Part shown: positions 16,950 through 27,089 of the stretch, one piece after another | Position numbering within the stretch: the stretch's first letter is position 1 | Layout: the number at the start of each line of letters is the position of its first letter | NCBI GenBank assembly: GCA_018260445.1 | Contig: JAGLBE010000010.1 | Span: forward strand, 1 to 40,606 | Direction of reading: 5' to 3' | DNA length: 40,606 nt | Source: Psychrobacter sp. | GTDB lineage: Bacteria > Pseudomonadota > Gammaproteobacteria > Pseudomonadales > Moraxellaceae | The notes under the pieces: model-generated | Database searches by the model: none | Told to the model about the DNA's origin: nothing | Seen by the model: only the letters and a program-made list of their open reading frames with translations | Made by a program: the position numbers and the translations under genes

Positions 16950-19343
16950 TTAAACGCTTGGTTTAGCAGCAGCATTCTTACCATCTGCCAAAAACAACCA
17001 GGTGTCTAGCACCGAGTCAGGGTTTAGCGATACTGAGTCAATACCCTGCTCCATCAGCCAATAGGCTAAGTCAGGATGGTCGGATGGCCCTTGACCACAG
17101 ATGCCGACATACTTGTTTTGTTTACGGCACTCACGAATCGCCATCGATAGCAGTTTTTTAACCGCGGCATCACGCTCATCAAACAGGTGCGACACAATAC
17201 CCGAATCGCGATCTAACCCTAGCGTTAACTGGGTTAAATCGTTAGAGCCAATAGAGAAGCCATCAAAATGCTGTAAGAATTCTTCAGCAAGCAGGGCATT
17301 GGTGGGCAGCTCACACATCATGATAAGCTCTAAACCATTGTCACCGCGTTTAAGACCGTTGCTGGCAAGTATCTCAACCACCTGAGCCGCCTCAGTGGTG
17401 GTACGTACAAAGGGAATCATAATCTTGACATTGGTCAAGCCCATCTCATCACGCACCCGCTTTAACGCTTTACACTCAAGCTCAAAGCAATCACGAAAGT
17501 TCTCTGACACATAACGGCTGGCGCCACGAAAACCCAGCATTGGATTTTCTTCTGAAGGCTCATACAATTTACCGCCAATAAGATTAGCATATTCATTGGA
17601 TTTAAAGTCAGACATACGCACAATCACCGGCGCGTGTCTAAAGGCCACCGCTAAGGTCGAAATGCCTTCAACCAGTTTATCGATATAAAAATCGACCGGC
17701 GAGGCGTAACCGGCAATGCGCTCTTTAATCGCTTGCGATACTTCACGAGGTAGCGTGCTCATGTTTAGCAAAGCTTTAGGGTGCACCCCAATCATACGGT
17801 TAATAATAAACTCTAAACGGGCCAGGCCAACTCCAGCGTTTGGAATTTGCGCAAAGTCAAAGGCGCGATCGGGGTTACCCACGTTCATCATAATTTTAAA
17901 CGGCAGCTCTGGCATGGCATCAATCGAGCTACTTTGAATCTCAAACTCTAGCAAACCCTCATAAATAAAGCCGGTATCGCCCTCGGCACAAGAGGCGGTA
18001 ACCTCTTGACCATCCATCAAAATTTCGGTGGCATTGCCGCAGCCGACAATGGCCGGCACCCCCAACTCACGGGCAATAATCGCCGCATGGCAAGTACGGC
18101 CGCCACGGTTGGTGATAATCGCCGCCGCCCGTTTCATGACCGGCTCCCAATCGGGGTCGGTCATATCCGACACTAACACATCACCTGGTTGTACTTTATC
18201 CATTTCATGAATGCTGTTGACCACGCGCACTTTACCCGAGCCCACCCGCTGACCAATGGAGCGCCCCTCACACAGCACTTTAGCGCCTTGGCTTTGAACC
18301 AAATAGCGCTCCATCACATTGCGGTCTTGGCGGCTTTTAACCGTTTCGGGACGGGCTTGAACAATAAAAATCTTGCCGCTATCGCCATCTTTTGCCCATT
18401 CGATATCCATCGCTTGACCATAATGCTTCTCAATCGTTAGGGCTTGTTTGGCAAGCTCGGTCAGCTCTTGGGTGCTGAGCGAGAATTGATTGCGCTCGTC
18501 TTTATCGACGTCAACGGTTTTTACTGAGCGGGTGGTGCTGCCCTCATCGCCATATATCATTTTTTGATGCTTGCTACCTAGATTACGCCGAATCACCGCA
18601 GGTTTGTTATCGGCCAATAAGGCTTTAGACAAATAAAACTCATCAGGGTTCACTGCACCCTGGACCACCATCTCGCCCAAACCATAGCTTGAGGTGATAA
18701 AAATCACCTCATCAAAGCCACTTTCGGTATCTAGGGTAAACATCACGCCAGCCGCACCTGTTTCAGAACGCACCATGCGCTGAATGCCTGCCGATAAAGC
18801 AACACCAGCATGCTCAAAGCCTTGATGTACCCGATAAGAGATGGCTCTATCGTTATATAAAGAGGAGAAAACCTCTTTAATAGCTATTAAGACATTGTCG
18901 ATACCACGAATATTTAAATAGGTTTCTTGTTGACCGGCAAAGGAGGCATCTGGCAAATCCTCAGCGGTTGCCGAAGAGCGCACCGCAACGGCAATGTCTT
19001 CACCGCCACTCATAATTTCAAAAGCGTCGCGGATTTCTTGCTCTAAAGAAGGTGGCAGTTCTTGATCAATTATCCAGCCGCGAATCTTTTCACCGGTTGC
19101 CGCCAGATGTTTGACATCCTCCACATCCAAGCTTTTAAGCTCGTCGTTAATTTTGTTTAACAGGCCGGTTTCGATTAAAAAATTATTAAAGGCAGCCGCG
19201 GTTGTGGCAAAGCCACCGGGGACACTAACGCCTAGCTCAGATAAGTGGCTAATCATCTCACCTAAGGAGGCATTTTTACCGCCAACGGTTTCGACGTCGT
19301 TTTTGCCTAGCTTGTCAAGGGTGATAACTTGCGGTGCTGTCAT
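16950..19343 (-). CDS. ppsA: Phosphoenolpyruvate synthase
   Basis: 797 residues from the ATG at 19343, against 792 in E. coli; GGAG lies six bases upstream, which favours it over the ATG at 19367. It converts pyruvate and ATP to PEP, AMP and phosphate for gluconeogenesis. The ATP-grasp domain starts with [11 protein letters not shown] (20-30) and contains [20 protein letters not shown]. The phosphohistidine swivel has [17 protein letters not shown] with His419. The nearby Thr417 corresponds to the residue that PpsR phosphorylates. The C-terminal barrel has [16 protein letters not shown] and the catalytic Cys in GICGQGPSD. Its regulator ppsR is divergent across 264 bp. Confidence 0.98.
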   Translation of the reverse strand: MTAPQVITLDKLGKNDVETVGGKNASLGEMISHLSELGVSVPGGFATTAAAFNNFLIETGLLNKINDELKSLDVEDVKHLAATGEKIRGWIIDQELPPSLEQEIRDAFEIMSGGEDIAVAVRSSATAEDLPDASFAGQQETYLNIRGIDNVLIAIKEVFSSLYNDRAISYRVHQGFEHAGVALSAGIQRMVRSETGAAGVMFTLDTESGFDEVIFITSSYGLGEMVVQGAVNPDEFYLSKALLADNKPAVIRRNLGSKHQKMIYGDEGSTTRSVKTVDVDKDERNQFSLSTQELTELAKQALTIEKHYGQAMDIEWAKDGDSGKIFIVQARPETVKSRQDRNVMERYLVQSQGAKVLCEGRSIGQRVGSGKVRVVNSIHEMDKVQPGDVLVSDMTDPDWEPVMKRAAAIITNRGGRTCHAAIIARELGVPAIVGCGNATEILMDGQEVTASCAEGDTGFIYEGLLEFEIQSSSIDAMPELPFKIMMNVGNPDRAFDFAQIPNAGVGLARLEFIINRMIGVHPKALLNMSTLPREVSQAIKERIAGYASPVDFYIDKLVEGISTLAVAFRHAPVIVRMSDFKSNEYANLIGGKLYEPSEENPMLGFRGASRYVSENFRDCFELECKALKRVRDEMGLTNVKIMIPFVRTTTEAAQVVEILASNGLKRGDNGLELIMMCELPTNALLAEEFLQHFDGFSIGSNDLTQLTLGLDRDSGIVSHLFDERDAAVKKLLSMAIRECRKQNKYVGICGQGPSDHPDLAYWLMEQGIDSVSLNPDSVLDTWLFLADGKNAAAKPSV

Positions 19344-19607
19344 GATAACTCCAGAAAATAAGGTCATTTTTTTAAATTATACCGCTAAATACAAAATTTG
19401 TGTAATGGTAAAGTTATTTTTTTAAGACTGATGTGTTCTATCATCGTTAGCACCATAGTAAAGTCACAGGCTATTGGGTAGTATTGTTTAAAATATCGTA
19501 GCAGCAGGGCGGTCTTCAATAATAACTGGGATAAATTTTAATCCAGTCACCCTTTACAGCGGCATTCTTTGTTAAGATATAGCCATATCCAATCTACAAG
19601 GACCCTT
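19344..19607. promoter_or_regulatory. Divergent promoter region ppsA / ppsR
   Basis: AT-rich 264-bp interval between the divergently read ppsA and ppsR, so promoters for both must lie here. I could not assign specific hexamers with confidence. No gene in it. Confidence 0.5.
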
Positions 19608-20504
19608 ATGAATAATTTGTCCAACCTTGCTGTGGCACGGCCCACCATTCAAAATCGTAGTGCGCTCGCCATTGATAAAACCGAAATCATTAGAGTGGCC
19701 TTTTTTATCTCTGATGGCACTGCCATTACTGCCGAAACCTTGGGGCGCTCGATATTAAGCCAATTTGCCAGCGTGCCGTTTGAAACTTGGGTGATTCCTT
19801 ATGTGGATACCAAAGAGACTGCGCAAAAAGCTGTATCGCAAATTAACAAGGCCTATCAGGACACTGGCATCTTGCCGCTGGTGTTTGACACCATTGTTGA
19901 TAGCGATATTCGGGAGATTATTAACTCCGCCCAAGCCTGTAATTTGGATATGTACGAGGGGCTTATTGGTCGTATCACGGATGAGATTGGGGTACAGCCC
20001 GATGACCACTCCGGTCACGCCCATGACCATGTTGACTCGGAAACCTACAAATCACGTATTGATGCGGTACACTTTGCGTTAGATAATGATGATGGGGCGC
20101 ATACTCGGCAGTATGATATGGCAGATATTATTTTGATTGGCGTATCGCGCTCTGGCAAAACCCCCACCTCGCTGTATTTGGCGTTGCAATTTGGGATAAG
20201 AGCGGCCAACTATCCGCTGACAGAGGACGATTTATTTGACAATCAATTGCCCAAATCATTAAAACCGCATCGTGATAAGTTATTCGGACTAACCATTGAT
20301 ACCGAGCGACTACAAAAAATTAGGCAAGAACGCCGAGCGGGTAGTCGTTACGCCAGTTATAAGCAATGTGAGGAAGAACAACGAGCGATTCAAGCCATTT
20401 ATATGACCCAAGGCATACCTAGCTTAAACGTGTCCGAGATGTCGGTAGAAGAGATTGCCACCCGTATCTTACAAATAACGGGGTTAAAGAGGCGTATTGG
20501 CTGA
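19608..20504 (+). CDS. ppsR: PEP synthase regulatory protein (bifunctional kinase/pyrophosphorylase)
   Basis: 298 residues from the ATG at 19608, with AAGGA six bases upstream. DUF299 family: it inactivates PEP synthase by ADP-dependent phosphorylation of a Thr and reactivates it by Pi-dependent removal that releases PPi. The N-terminus has VAFFISDGTAITAETLGRSIL (30-50), typical of the family. The nucleotide loop GVSRSGKTPTSLYLA is at 178-192. NYPLTEDDLF and GLTIDTERL follow. A His/Asp-rich loop (DDHSGHAHDHVD, 132-143) appears to be extra compared with E. coli (277 residues). Its divergent neighbour ppsA is its expected target. Confidence 0.97.
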   Translation: MNNLSNLAVARPTIQNRSALAIDKTEIIRVAFFISDGTAITAETLGRSILSQFASVPFETWVIPYVDTKETAQKAVSQINKAYQDTGILPLVFDTIVDSDIREIINSAQACNLDMYEGLIGRITDEIGVQPDDHSGHAHDHVDSETYKSRIDAVHFALDNDDGAHTRQYDMADIILIGVSRSGKTPTSLYLALQFGIRAANYPLTEDDLFDNQLPKSLKPHRDKLFGLTIDTERLQKIRQERRAGSRYASYKQCEEEQRAIQAIYMTQGIPSLNVSEMSVEEIATRILQITGLKRRIG

Positions 20505-20582
20505 TTGATTACAAAGCGTGCTGACGCAACAAGCAGCCAGCAAATAATTATTTATGTGCATCGATCCAATAAAGAGGACAGT

Positions 20583-22226
20583 ATGTCAAAAAAACGTAAA
20601 ATTGATGAAACCAATGATATTAAACCAGACGATTGGGAGGCGGCGCAAATTGAAGTGTCCAATCAAAACGATGGGGTATCGAGCATGATATTAGACCCAA
20701 TAGACCCCCCTTTGCCGCCTAAAATGTCGAATTTGGAGGACGATTTTTTGCATCCCAATCTGATTAGTCCGCTAGATAACGATCGTATTCGGCTAAAGTC
20801 TGGGTTGACCCGAGATTCGGTGCGCCTTAAAGGCGATGCGCATGCTTACGAGTACGATGCGGTTGTGCTGGGCGCTGGGCCTGCGGGCGAGGCGGCTGCC
20901 ATGAAGCTTGCCAAGTGTGGCAAAAAAGTGGTGGTGATAGACCCGCGCAGTCAAGTGGGCGGCAACTGTACCCATGTCGGCACTATCCCAAGTAAGGCGC
21001 TGCGCCAATCGGTATTTAATCTGATTAACTATCGGCGCGACCCTTTATTCTCGCAAGGTTTGGATTATTACCAAGTGCCGCTCAACCGTGTATTGACCAA
21101 TGCAAGAAAGGTGGTGCTTAGTCAGGTGACTACCCATACCCGGTTTTATGAGCGCAATCAAGTTGAAGTGATACATGGCTGGGCAAATTTTGTTGACCCT
21201 CATACCATAAAAATCCAAATGAGTGATGGCATTGGCGCCGAAACGATTACCTTTAATAAGGCAATTATTACAGTGGGAAGCCGTCCTTATCGCCCAGATT
21301 TGTTAGATTTTGAGCATCCCCGAGTGTTTGACTCGGATAAAATTTTGCAAATGGACTATGTGGTTAATAAAATAATCATTTATGGCGCAGGGGTGATTGG
21401 TTGTGAATACGCCTCTATCTTTACAGGTCTTGGCTATAAAGTCGATTTAATCAACAATAAAGATCAGCTATTAAGTTATTTGGATAACGAGATTAGCGAT
21501 GCATTGTCGCACGATTTTCGCCAATTTGGGGTGCTGGTACGCAATAACGAAGAAATTGAGCGTTTAGAGACCTTTGATGACTGCGTTATCTTGCACCTAA
21601 AAAGCGGCAAAAAAATCAAGTCAGATGCAATTTTGTGGTGTAACGGCCGCTCGGGCAATACCGAAAGCCTTAATTTAGAGGCAGTGGGGCTTAAAGCCAA
21701 TAGCCGTGGCCAGTTGCATGTTGATAATACGTATCGCACCGAGGTGGATAACATTTATGCAGCGGGCGATGTGATTGGCTGGCCCTCACTGGCGTCTGCC
21801 GCTTATGACCAAGGGCGCTGCGCTGCTGCCTTTATGGTAGGCGATGAGGATGCTGAGCCGGTGTCGAGTGTGCCCACCGGTATTTATACCATCCCGGAGA
21901 TTTCTTGTATTGGTAAAACCGAGCAAGAGTTAACCGATGAGCAAGTCCCCTATGAAGTCGGCCAAGCCTTTTTTAAGCATCTGGCACGGGCACAGATTAT
22001 TGGCGAGCGCACCGGGGTATTAAAAATTCTATTTCACCGCGAAACCTTAGAGATTTTAGGCATCCATTGCTATGGCAATCATGCCTCTGAGATTATTCAT
22101 ATTGGGCAGGCGGTGATGAAATGCGGCAATACGCTTGAGTATTTTGTGGATACCACCTTTAACTATCCGACCATGGCCGAAGCGTATCGGGTGGCGGCGT
22201 TAAATGGCTTAAACCGCGTGTTTTAG
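20583..22226 (+). CDS. sthA: Soluble pyridine nucleotide transhydrogenase with N-terminal extension
   Basis: 547 residues from the ATG at 20583 (AGAGGA five bases upstream), against 466 in E. coli. It transfers hydride between NADPH and NAD+ using FAD. Residues 1 to about 88 are extra: charged, then Pro-rich ([13 protein letters not shown]). The enzyme proper starts with [19 protein letters not shown] (91-109), the FAD fold, and [16 protein letters not shown] (127-142). The latter has one Cys where disulfide reductases have two, which is the SthA hallmark. The NAD fold is [16 protein letters not shown]. The C-terminal FAD motif is [17 protein letters not shown], and the dimerisation domain has [18 protein letters not shown]. 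It lies 78 bp downstream of ppsR, so it is possibly in the same transcript. Confidence 0.95.
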   Translation: MSKKRKIDETNDIKPDDWEAAQIEVSNQNDGVSSMILDPIDPPLPPKMSNLEDDFLHPNLISPLDNDRIRLKSGLTRDSVRLKGDAHAYEYDAVVLGAGPAGEAAAMKLAKCGKKVVVIDPRSQVGGNCTHVGTIPSKALRQSVFNLINYRRDPLFSQGLDYYQVPLNRVLTNARKVVLSQVTTHTRFYERNQVEVIHGWANFVDPHTIKIQMSDGIGAETITFNKAIITVGSRPYRPDLLDFEHPRVFDSDKILQMDYVVNKIIIYGAGVIGCEYASIFTGLGYKVDLINNKDQLLSYLDNEISDALSHDFRQFGVLVRNNEEIERLETFDDCVILHLKSGKKIKSDAILWCNGRSGNTESLNLEAVGLKANSRGQLHVDNTYRTEVDNIYAAGDVIGWPSLASAAYDQGRCAAAFMVGDEDAEPVSSVPTGIYTIPEISCIGKTEQELTDEQVPYEVGQAFFKHLARAQIIGERTGVLKILFHRETLEILGIHCYGNHASEIIHIGQAVMKCGNTLEYFVDTTFNYPTMAEAYRVAALNGLNRVF

Positions 22227-22311
22227 CCTTTTTTAATCCAGTTTTTTATTTTGTTTTGATAGGCCGTTACTGGCATAGCGTCTGCCACACTCGTCGTGGT
22301 CATAACGGCAT

Positions 22312-22366
22312 AAGTTACCCCGTTGCAAGTTACCCCAAGGCAATTTATCCCAAGGCAATTTATCCC
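22312..22366. repeat. 15-bp composite tandem repeats upstream of the HIT gene
   Basis: AAGTTACCCC at 22312 and 22327 (15-bp period), followed by AAGGCAATTTATCCC at 22337-22351 and 22352-22366 in perfect tandem. It lies directly upstream of the HIT gene ribosome site. Confidence 0.85.
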
Positions 22367-22387
22367 AAACTTTAACAGGATTTATCG

Positions 22388-22816
22388 ATGACCACATTAA
22401 CCTACGACGACAATAACATTTTTGCCAAAATCTTAGCCGGCGCTATCCCCAGCCATAACGTGTATGAAGACGATAAAACGCTAGCCTTTATGGATGTGAT
22501 GCCGCAAGCGAAGGGTCATGTGCTGGTGGTGCCCAAACAAAAAGCGGTCGATTTAAGCCAGCTTACGCCCGATTATGCGCAAGCGGTACTAATGACCGCC
22601 CAAAAGGTGATGCAAGCACAGCGCCAAGTGTTTGAGCGTGAGGGCATTGTGCAGATGCAGCTCAATGGGGCGCAAGCAGGGCAAACAGTGTTTCATTACC
22701 ATATGCACCTGATTCCTGCCAGCCTGCATGAGCTTGGCAAACATGGTGCGCAATTGGCGGATAGGGATGAGCTGGCAAACCTGGCTAACGCCTTAAAGGC
22801 CGCTATTGCTGACTAA
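22388..22816 (+). CDS. HIT family nucleotide hydrolase
   Basis: 142 residues. The histidine triad is in VFHYHMHLIP (101-110; H103, H105, H107). The N-terminal DNNIFAKILAGAIPSHNVYED and the PQAKGHVLVVPK segment match the HINT/HIT branch. Such enzymes hydrolyse AMP-lysine or other purine phosphoramidates and dinucleotides; the exact substrate here is not known. The ATG at 22388 follows AGGA. The gene sits alone between sthA and dusB on the plus strand. Confidence 0.93.
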   Translation: MTTLTYDDNNIFAKILAGAIPSHNVYEDDKTLAFMDVMPQAKGHVLVVPKQKAVDLSQLTPDYAQAVLMTAQKVMQAQRQVFEREGIVQMQLNGAQAGQTVFHYHMHLIPASLHELGKHGAQLADRDELANLANALKAAIAD

Positions 22817-22932
22817 TATTGGCGACTGGCTCTGGCCATAGCGCTCTGCAGTGAAGCCAGCTTGCATTGTTGTTTTATTATCGGCTTAAACTGTTTACAA
22901 TAGGGCTTGTATTTGATGACAAGCCCTTATTT

Positions 22933-24033
22933 ATGCCAAACTGTTTATATGCCACAGCAACCGCCACTAGCAATACCTTGCCTTCGTTATCTGCCCAAAC
23001 AACTGAATCGACCTCGCATCCCCTGTTGCAACCTTTGATGATAGGCTCACTGCAAATCAGCAATCGACTATCTGTAGCACCGATGGCAGGGGTGACTGAC
23101 AATCCGTTTCGCCGCTTGTGCAAGTCGTTTGGTGCCGGTCACGCCGTCAGCGAAATGATGACTGCCGATGCCACGCTTTATGCGCATAAAAAAACGCTAT
23201 TTCGAGCCAATTTTGCTGGCGAGATTGCCCCGATATCGGCACAAATTGCTGGGGCAGACGCCGATAAGCTCGCTCAAGCTGCCAAGTATCAAGTGGACAA
23301 TGGCGCCCAAATCATTGATATCAATATGGGCTGCCCGGCCAAAAAGGTATGCCGTAAGCTGGCAGGCTCGGCACTATTAAAAGATGAAGACTTGGTGAAA
23401 CGCCTATTGGATGCTACCGTGGCGGCTGTTGATGTGCCGGTGACGCTCAAAACTCGATTAGGCTATGCCAATGGCGATGAAAATATTTTGCGCATTGCAA
23501 CGATGGCGCAGGAGGCGGGCATTGCCGCCATCGCCATCCACGGGCGCACCCGAGAAGACAATTACGGTGGATTGGCACGTTATGAGTTGATACGTGCGGT
23601 CAAACAAACGGTTACTATTCCGGTGATTGCCAATGGCGATATCGATAGCCCGCAAAAGGCGCTAGATGTGTATGCGCAAACCGGCTGCGATGCGATTATG
23701 ATTGGGCGAGCCGCGCAGGGGCAACCTTGGTTGTTTCGAGACATCACCCATTATCTAACCACCGGTGACACTCTAAGTCCACCCTCTATTGATGAGCTCA
23801 AACACATCGTATTGACCCACTTGCAAGCATTGTATGATTTTTATGGCGAATATTCGGGGTGTCGTATCGCCCGCAAACACATTGCTTGGTATACTGCTGG
23901 CATCCGCCAGTCTAATGAATTTCGTCAAGCCATGTATTGCGAGGGCAGCACCGCTGGGCAATATCAAGTGGTTGAGGCCTTTTTGAGCGCTCAGCAAGCG
24001 GATGATAATGGCTCAAATAGAGCCACTCATTAA
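22933..24033 (+). CDS. dusB: tRNA-dihydrouridine synthase B
   Basis: 366 residues from the ATG at 22933, against 321 in E. coli. It reduces uridine to dihydrouridine in the tRNA D-loop using FMN and NADPH. The barrel opens with LSVAPMAGVTDNPFRRLCKSFGAG. The catalytic Cys is in INMGCPAKKVCRKLAGSALL. Substrate and FMN motifs follow: VTLKTRLGY, IAIHGRTRE, IPVIANGDIDSP and AIMIGRAAQGQPW. The C-terminal helical domain has YSGCRIARKHIAWY. The start is uncertain: no good ribosome site precedes 22933, and the ATG at 23038 (MIGSLQISNRL) would match the E. coli N-terminus better and give 331 residues. The usual dusB-fis pair is absent: an ABC ATPase gene follows. Confidence 0.95.
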   Translation: MPNCLYATATATSNTLPSLSAQTTESTSHPLLQPLMIGSLQISNRLSVAPMAGVTDNPFRRLCKSFGAGHAVSEMMTADATLYAHKKTLFRANFAGEIAPISAQIAGADADKLAQAAKYQVDNGAQIIDINMGCPAKKVCRKLAGSALLKDEDLVKRLLDATVAAVDVPVTLKTRLGYANGDENILRIATMAQEAGIAAIAIHGRTREDNYGGLARYELIRAVKQTVTIPVIANGDIDSPQKALDVYAQTGCDAIMIGRAAQGQPWLFRDITHYLTTGDTLSPPSIDELKHIVLTHLQALYDFYGEYSGCRIARKHIAWYTAGIRQSNEFRQAMYCEGSTAGQYQVVEAFLSAQQADDNGSNRATH

Positions 24034-24086
24034 CTCTTTTTATACCCATCTTTTATACCCCTCTTTTGATCCTTTGAGTGCGCCTT

Positions 24087-25898
24087 ATGTCCCCTGTTGC
24101 TGCCAATTTGTCCCTTCCTGAATCCAGTAGCGTTAAGCCGTCTGCCAAGTCAGCAAATAAGCCATCTACGAAGCCAATAGCCGCAACGGTTTTAGCAGTG
24201 CAAAATTTAACCATCCAAGCAGGCGAGCACGTATTGGTGAGTGACTTATCGTATGCTGTCAAGCAAAAAGAGACGTTAGCAATAGTCGGCGAGTCTGGCT
24301 CGGGCAAGTCGATATCGAGCTTGGCGTTGCTGGGGTTGCTGCCTAATAGTATCAGCGTGGCAGGTGATGTGCGGTTAAATCCCGATGTCGACAGTCAGAT
24401 GAATGTGCCCATTACCCAAAGCTTAAAAGAATCAAATAAGCAGCAAAAACAGCGTGAGCAACTATTTAGACATATTCGGGGCAGTCGCATCGCCATGGTA
24501 TTTCAAGAGCCCATGACCGCCTTAAACCCTTTGCACAGCGTGGGCAAACAAATTGGCGAAAGTTTGCGGCTGGCAGGCGTGGCCAAGAGCGATATCATGC
24601 CGCGTTTGCTAGCGTTGTTAGACGATGTCAATATTAAAGAGCCCGAAAGCAAACTATCTCGATATCCGCATGAGTTATCGGGCGGACAACGGCAACGGGT
24701 GATGATAGCGATGGCACTGGCGCAAAACCCTGAGGTGCTCATTGCCGATGAGCCGACCACCGCCTTGGATGTCACTTTACAACACGATATCTTGGCACTG
24801 CTAGATAACCTAAAGCAAAAGCATGGTATGGCCATGGTGCTCATTAGCCACGATTTAAATTTGGTACGCCGTTATAGCGCCCAAATTATCGTTATGCAGG
24901 CGGGCAAAGTGGTGGAACAAGGCGATAGCGAAGCCGTTTTTAACAACCCTGCTGATGCGTATACCCGCTCGCTAATGACGCAGGATTTCGGTGCGCCGCT
25001 ACCGCTCAACACTGATTTAGGGGCGCAAAGCTCGGCTGCTAATCCAGTCAATCAGCTTTATAAAGGGGCGGAAAAAAAAAGGGCGCAAGAAAACCAGAAG
25101 AAACAGGGCGAAGACAGCGCTTTAAGCGTCCATGTGCAAGACTTATTCATTCGTTATCCTGCAGCAAAGTCAATGTTTGGCGGTGTTAACCACTGGGTGG
25201 ACGTGGTCAAATCGGTCAGCTTTAACGTAGCGCAAGGGCAAGCACTGGGTATCGTCGGCGAATCAGGCTCAGGCAAAACCAGCATCGCCTTGGCACTCAC
25301 CCGATTATTAACCAATCAAGCGGATGTTAAGGGAAAGATATTGATTGACGGGGTAGATATCAATAACCTAAGTAAAAGTGAGCTGCGCCAGTTTCGCTCC
25401 CGTATCCAAATGGTGTTTCAAGACCCGTTTGCCAGTATCAATCCCCGCTTTACGATTATGCAAATTATTGAAGAGGGTTTGGCCATTCAAGGCATGGCAA
25501 AAGCAGAGCGGCAGCAGCAGGTGTTGGACGCCCTACAAACGGTGAATTTGCCCACAGATTTTGCTTATAGATATGCGCATGAGTTGTCTGGCGGACAGCG
25601 GCAACGGGTGGCTTTAGCGCGGGCGTTGGTGATGCAGCCGCAAGTCATCATACTCGACGAGCCCACCTCGGCGTTAGACAGCAGCACCCAAGTCGCCATT
25701 GTGCAATTGCTACGCAGCATCCAAGCCAAATTGGGACTTAGTTATATCTTTATCAGTCACGATTTAAAGGTAGTGCAAGCCTTGTGTCAGCATATTATGG
25801 TGATTAAGGAGGGGGAGTGCGTTGAATATGCCACAACCCACGCATTATTTGCTAACCCACAACATGCCTATTCTAAGCTATTGATGGCAAATCGTTGA
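24087..25898 (+). CDS. yejF: YejF-like ABC transporter ATPase (two nucleotide-binding domains)
   Basis: 603 residues, against 529 in E. coli YejF. It has two complete ABC modules in one chain, as in the peptide/microcin C importer YejABEF. Walker A is GESGSGKS at 68-75 and GESGSGKT at 391-398. The signature LSGGQRQRV occurs in both halves (197-205 and in the second module), with Walker B LIADEPTTALD and VIILDEPTSALD. NPLHSVGKQIGESL and NPRFTIMQIIEEGL are typical of the oligopeptide ATPase class. The linker (about 300-345) and N-terminal tail (1-33) are longer than in E. coli. No yejA, yejB or yejE genes are beside it, so it must pair with components encoded elsewhere. An in-frame GTG at 24078 could also start it. 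Confidence 0.88.
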   Translation: MSPVAANLSLPESSSVKPSAKSANKPSTKPIAATVLAVQNLTIQAGEHVLVSDLSYAVKQKETLAIVGESGSGKSISSLALLGLLPNSISVAGDVRLNPDVDSQMNVPITQSLKESNKQQKQREQLFRHIRGSRIAMVFQEPMTALNPLHSVGKQIGESLRLAGVAKSDIMPRLLALLDDVNIKEPESKLSRYPHELSGGQRQRVMIAMALAQNPEVLIADEPTTALDVTLQHDILALLDNLKQKHGMAMVLISHDLNLVRRYSAQIIVMQAGKVVEQGDSEAVFNNPADAYTRSLMTQDFGAPLPLNTDLGAQSSAANPVNQLYKGAEKKRAQENQKKQGEDSALSVHVQDLFIRYPAAKSMFGGVNHWVDVVKSVSFNVAQGQALGIVGESGSGKTSIALALTRLLTNQADVKGKILIDGVDINNLSKSELRQFRSRIQMVFQDPFASINPRFTIMQIIEEGLAIQGMAKAERQQQVLDALQTVNLPTDFAYRYAHELSGGQRQRVALARALVMQPQVIILDEPTSALDSSTQVAIVQLLRSIQAKLGLSYIFISHDLKVVQALCQHIMVIKEGECVEYATTHALFANPQHAYSKLLMANR

Positions 25899-25923
25899 TT
25901 GCAAGCCGCTAACCCTAAGGCAC

Positions 25924-25950
25924 CGATGTTAAGGCGGCGATGTTAAGGCG
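25924..25950. repeat. 13-bp direct repeat after yejF
   Basis: CGATGTTAAGGCG at 25924-25936 and again at 25938-25950, in the gap between the convergent yejF and folE. Confidence 0.7.
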
Positions 25951-26057
25951 CTCAGCTTAAGCTATTGGACATAAGATGTTGACTATATGACGATATTTGC
26001 AAATTATTGAGGATACGCTAGGCTACAAACGCCGTTTTAGCGCCAAAGCAATGGATA

Positions 26058-26699
26058 TTAAAATGATTTAACTTGAGTTGAGGTTGGCAATGCCATTAAA
26101 AACTCTTGGCGGGCTTGCTTATCTGTTTTATACACCCCTAACATCGCCGTGGTGCGCGTGCTGGAACGCTGTTTATTGACCCCACGCATCATCATACACA
26201 TATGCGCCGCATCCATCACCACCGCCGCCCCGTGACAATCGGTAACCTGCATCACCGCCTCAGCAATTTGCTGAGTTAAGTTTTCCTGAATTTGTAAACG
26301 GCGGGCATACATATCGACGATTCGAGCAACTTTAGATAATCCCAGTACTTGACCATTTGGCAGATAGCCAATATGTGCCACCCCATGAAAGGGCAACATA
26401 TGATGCTCACACAGCGAATAAAACTCGATACTGTGCACCAACACCAGCTCGGTATTATCGGTAGGAAACACCGCTTTATTGGTCACTTGTGCTAGGGTTT
26501 GATGATAGCCTTGGGTTAAATGCGCAAAGGCTTTAGCCGCTCGAATTGGCGTATCAAGCAGACCAGCGCGGGTTACATCCTCACCCGTTGCGGCAATAAG
26601 ATTGGCATAGATATCAGGGTTGGGTATCGCCACAGTTGGTTTAGCATGGGGCATGGTAGCGGATGAGGTAGTCGGGCTATCTGAATGAGAATCACACAT
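26058..26699 (-). CDS. folE: GTP cyclohydrolase I
   Basis: 213 residues from the ATG at 26699, against 222 in E. coli. It makes dihydroneopterin triphosphate from GTP, the entry step to folate. Zinc ligands are visible in [12 protein letters not shown] (C97, H100) and HMCMMMRGV (C168). [23 protein letters not shown] is the typical GTP-site helix region. After the core come [12 protein letters not shown] and a short tail. The first about 25 residues (Ser/Thr-rich) are weakly conserved, so the start could be later (ATG at 26654) or at an upstream TTG (26714). Convergent with yejF and divergent from fabI. Confidence 0.96.
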   Translation of the reverse strand: MCDSHSDSPTTSSATMPHAKPTVAIPNPDIYANLIAATGEDVTRAGLLDTPIRAAKAFAHLTQGYHQTLAQVTNKAVFPTDNTELVLVHSIEFYSLCEHHMLPFHGVAHIGYLPNGQVLGLSKVARIVDMYARRLQIQENLTQQIAEAVMQVTDCHGAAVVMDAAHMCMMMRGVNKQRSSTRTTAMLGVYKTDKQARQEFLMALPTSTQVKSF

Positions 26700-27089
26700 A
26701 AGAATCGGTAGCAATATAAAAGGAGGCTATAGCTTAACGATTTCACCAAAATTGTAAAGGAGTTTGTCGCAAAATATAGGAGTATTTCGCAGCCGTTATG
26801 AAAAAGTCATCCTTATTGGCAAGCAGGATGCTGTAAAATGACCAATTTATCGACTCGCAACTTTTATGTGGGCAGTGGCTTTATCCTAAACGCTTTTAAA
26901 ACCGTAAAATCGTATTTTTGCGTAAGTTCAGCTATGAGTATGAAGATAAATATAAATATAAATATAAATAAGTAACAGAACAAATTTAAAATATAATCTG
27001 ATTTTTGTGGGGTATGTTGTGCTAAACCACACTATAAGATTTCATATTATAAGATAATTTCGTTTTGATACTTAGTGGAGTAAATAGTC
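26700..27089. other. 390-bp divergent gap folE / fabI
   Basis: AT-rich, with a TATAAA-type hexamer run at about 26947-26970. A TATAAT at 26992-26997, about 90 bp before fabI, is a candidate -10, but its -35 is poor. A perfect AAGGAGG (26720-26726, plus strand) has no start codon after it. No gene or RNA recognised. Confidence 0.5.

Noticed and set aside
26718-26726. Perfect AAGGAGG on the plus strand upstream of fabI
   Set aside because: No start codon at usable distance and no frame after it. The antisense folE gene has no use for it.
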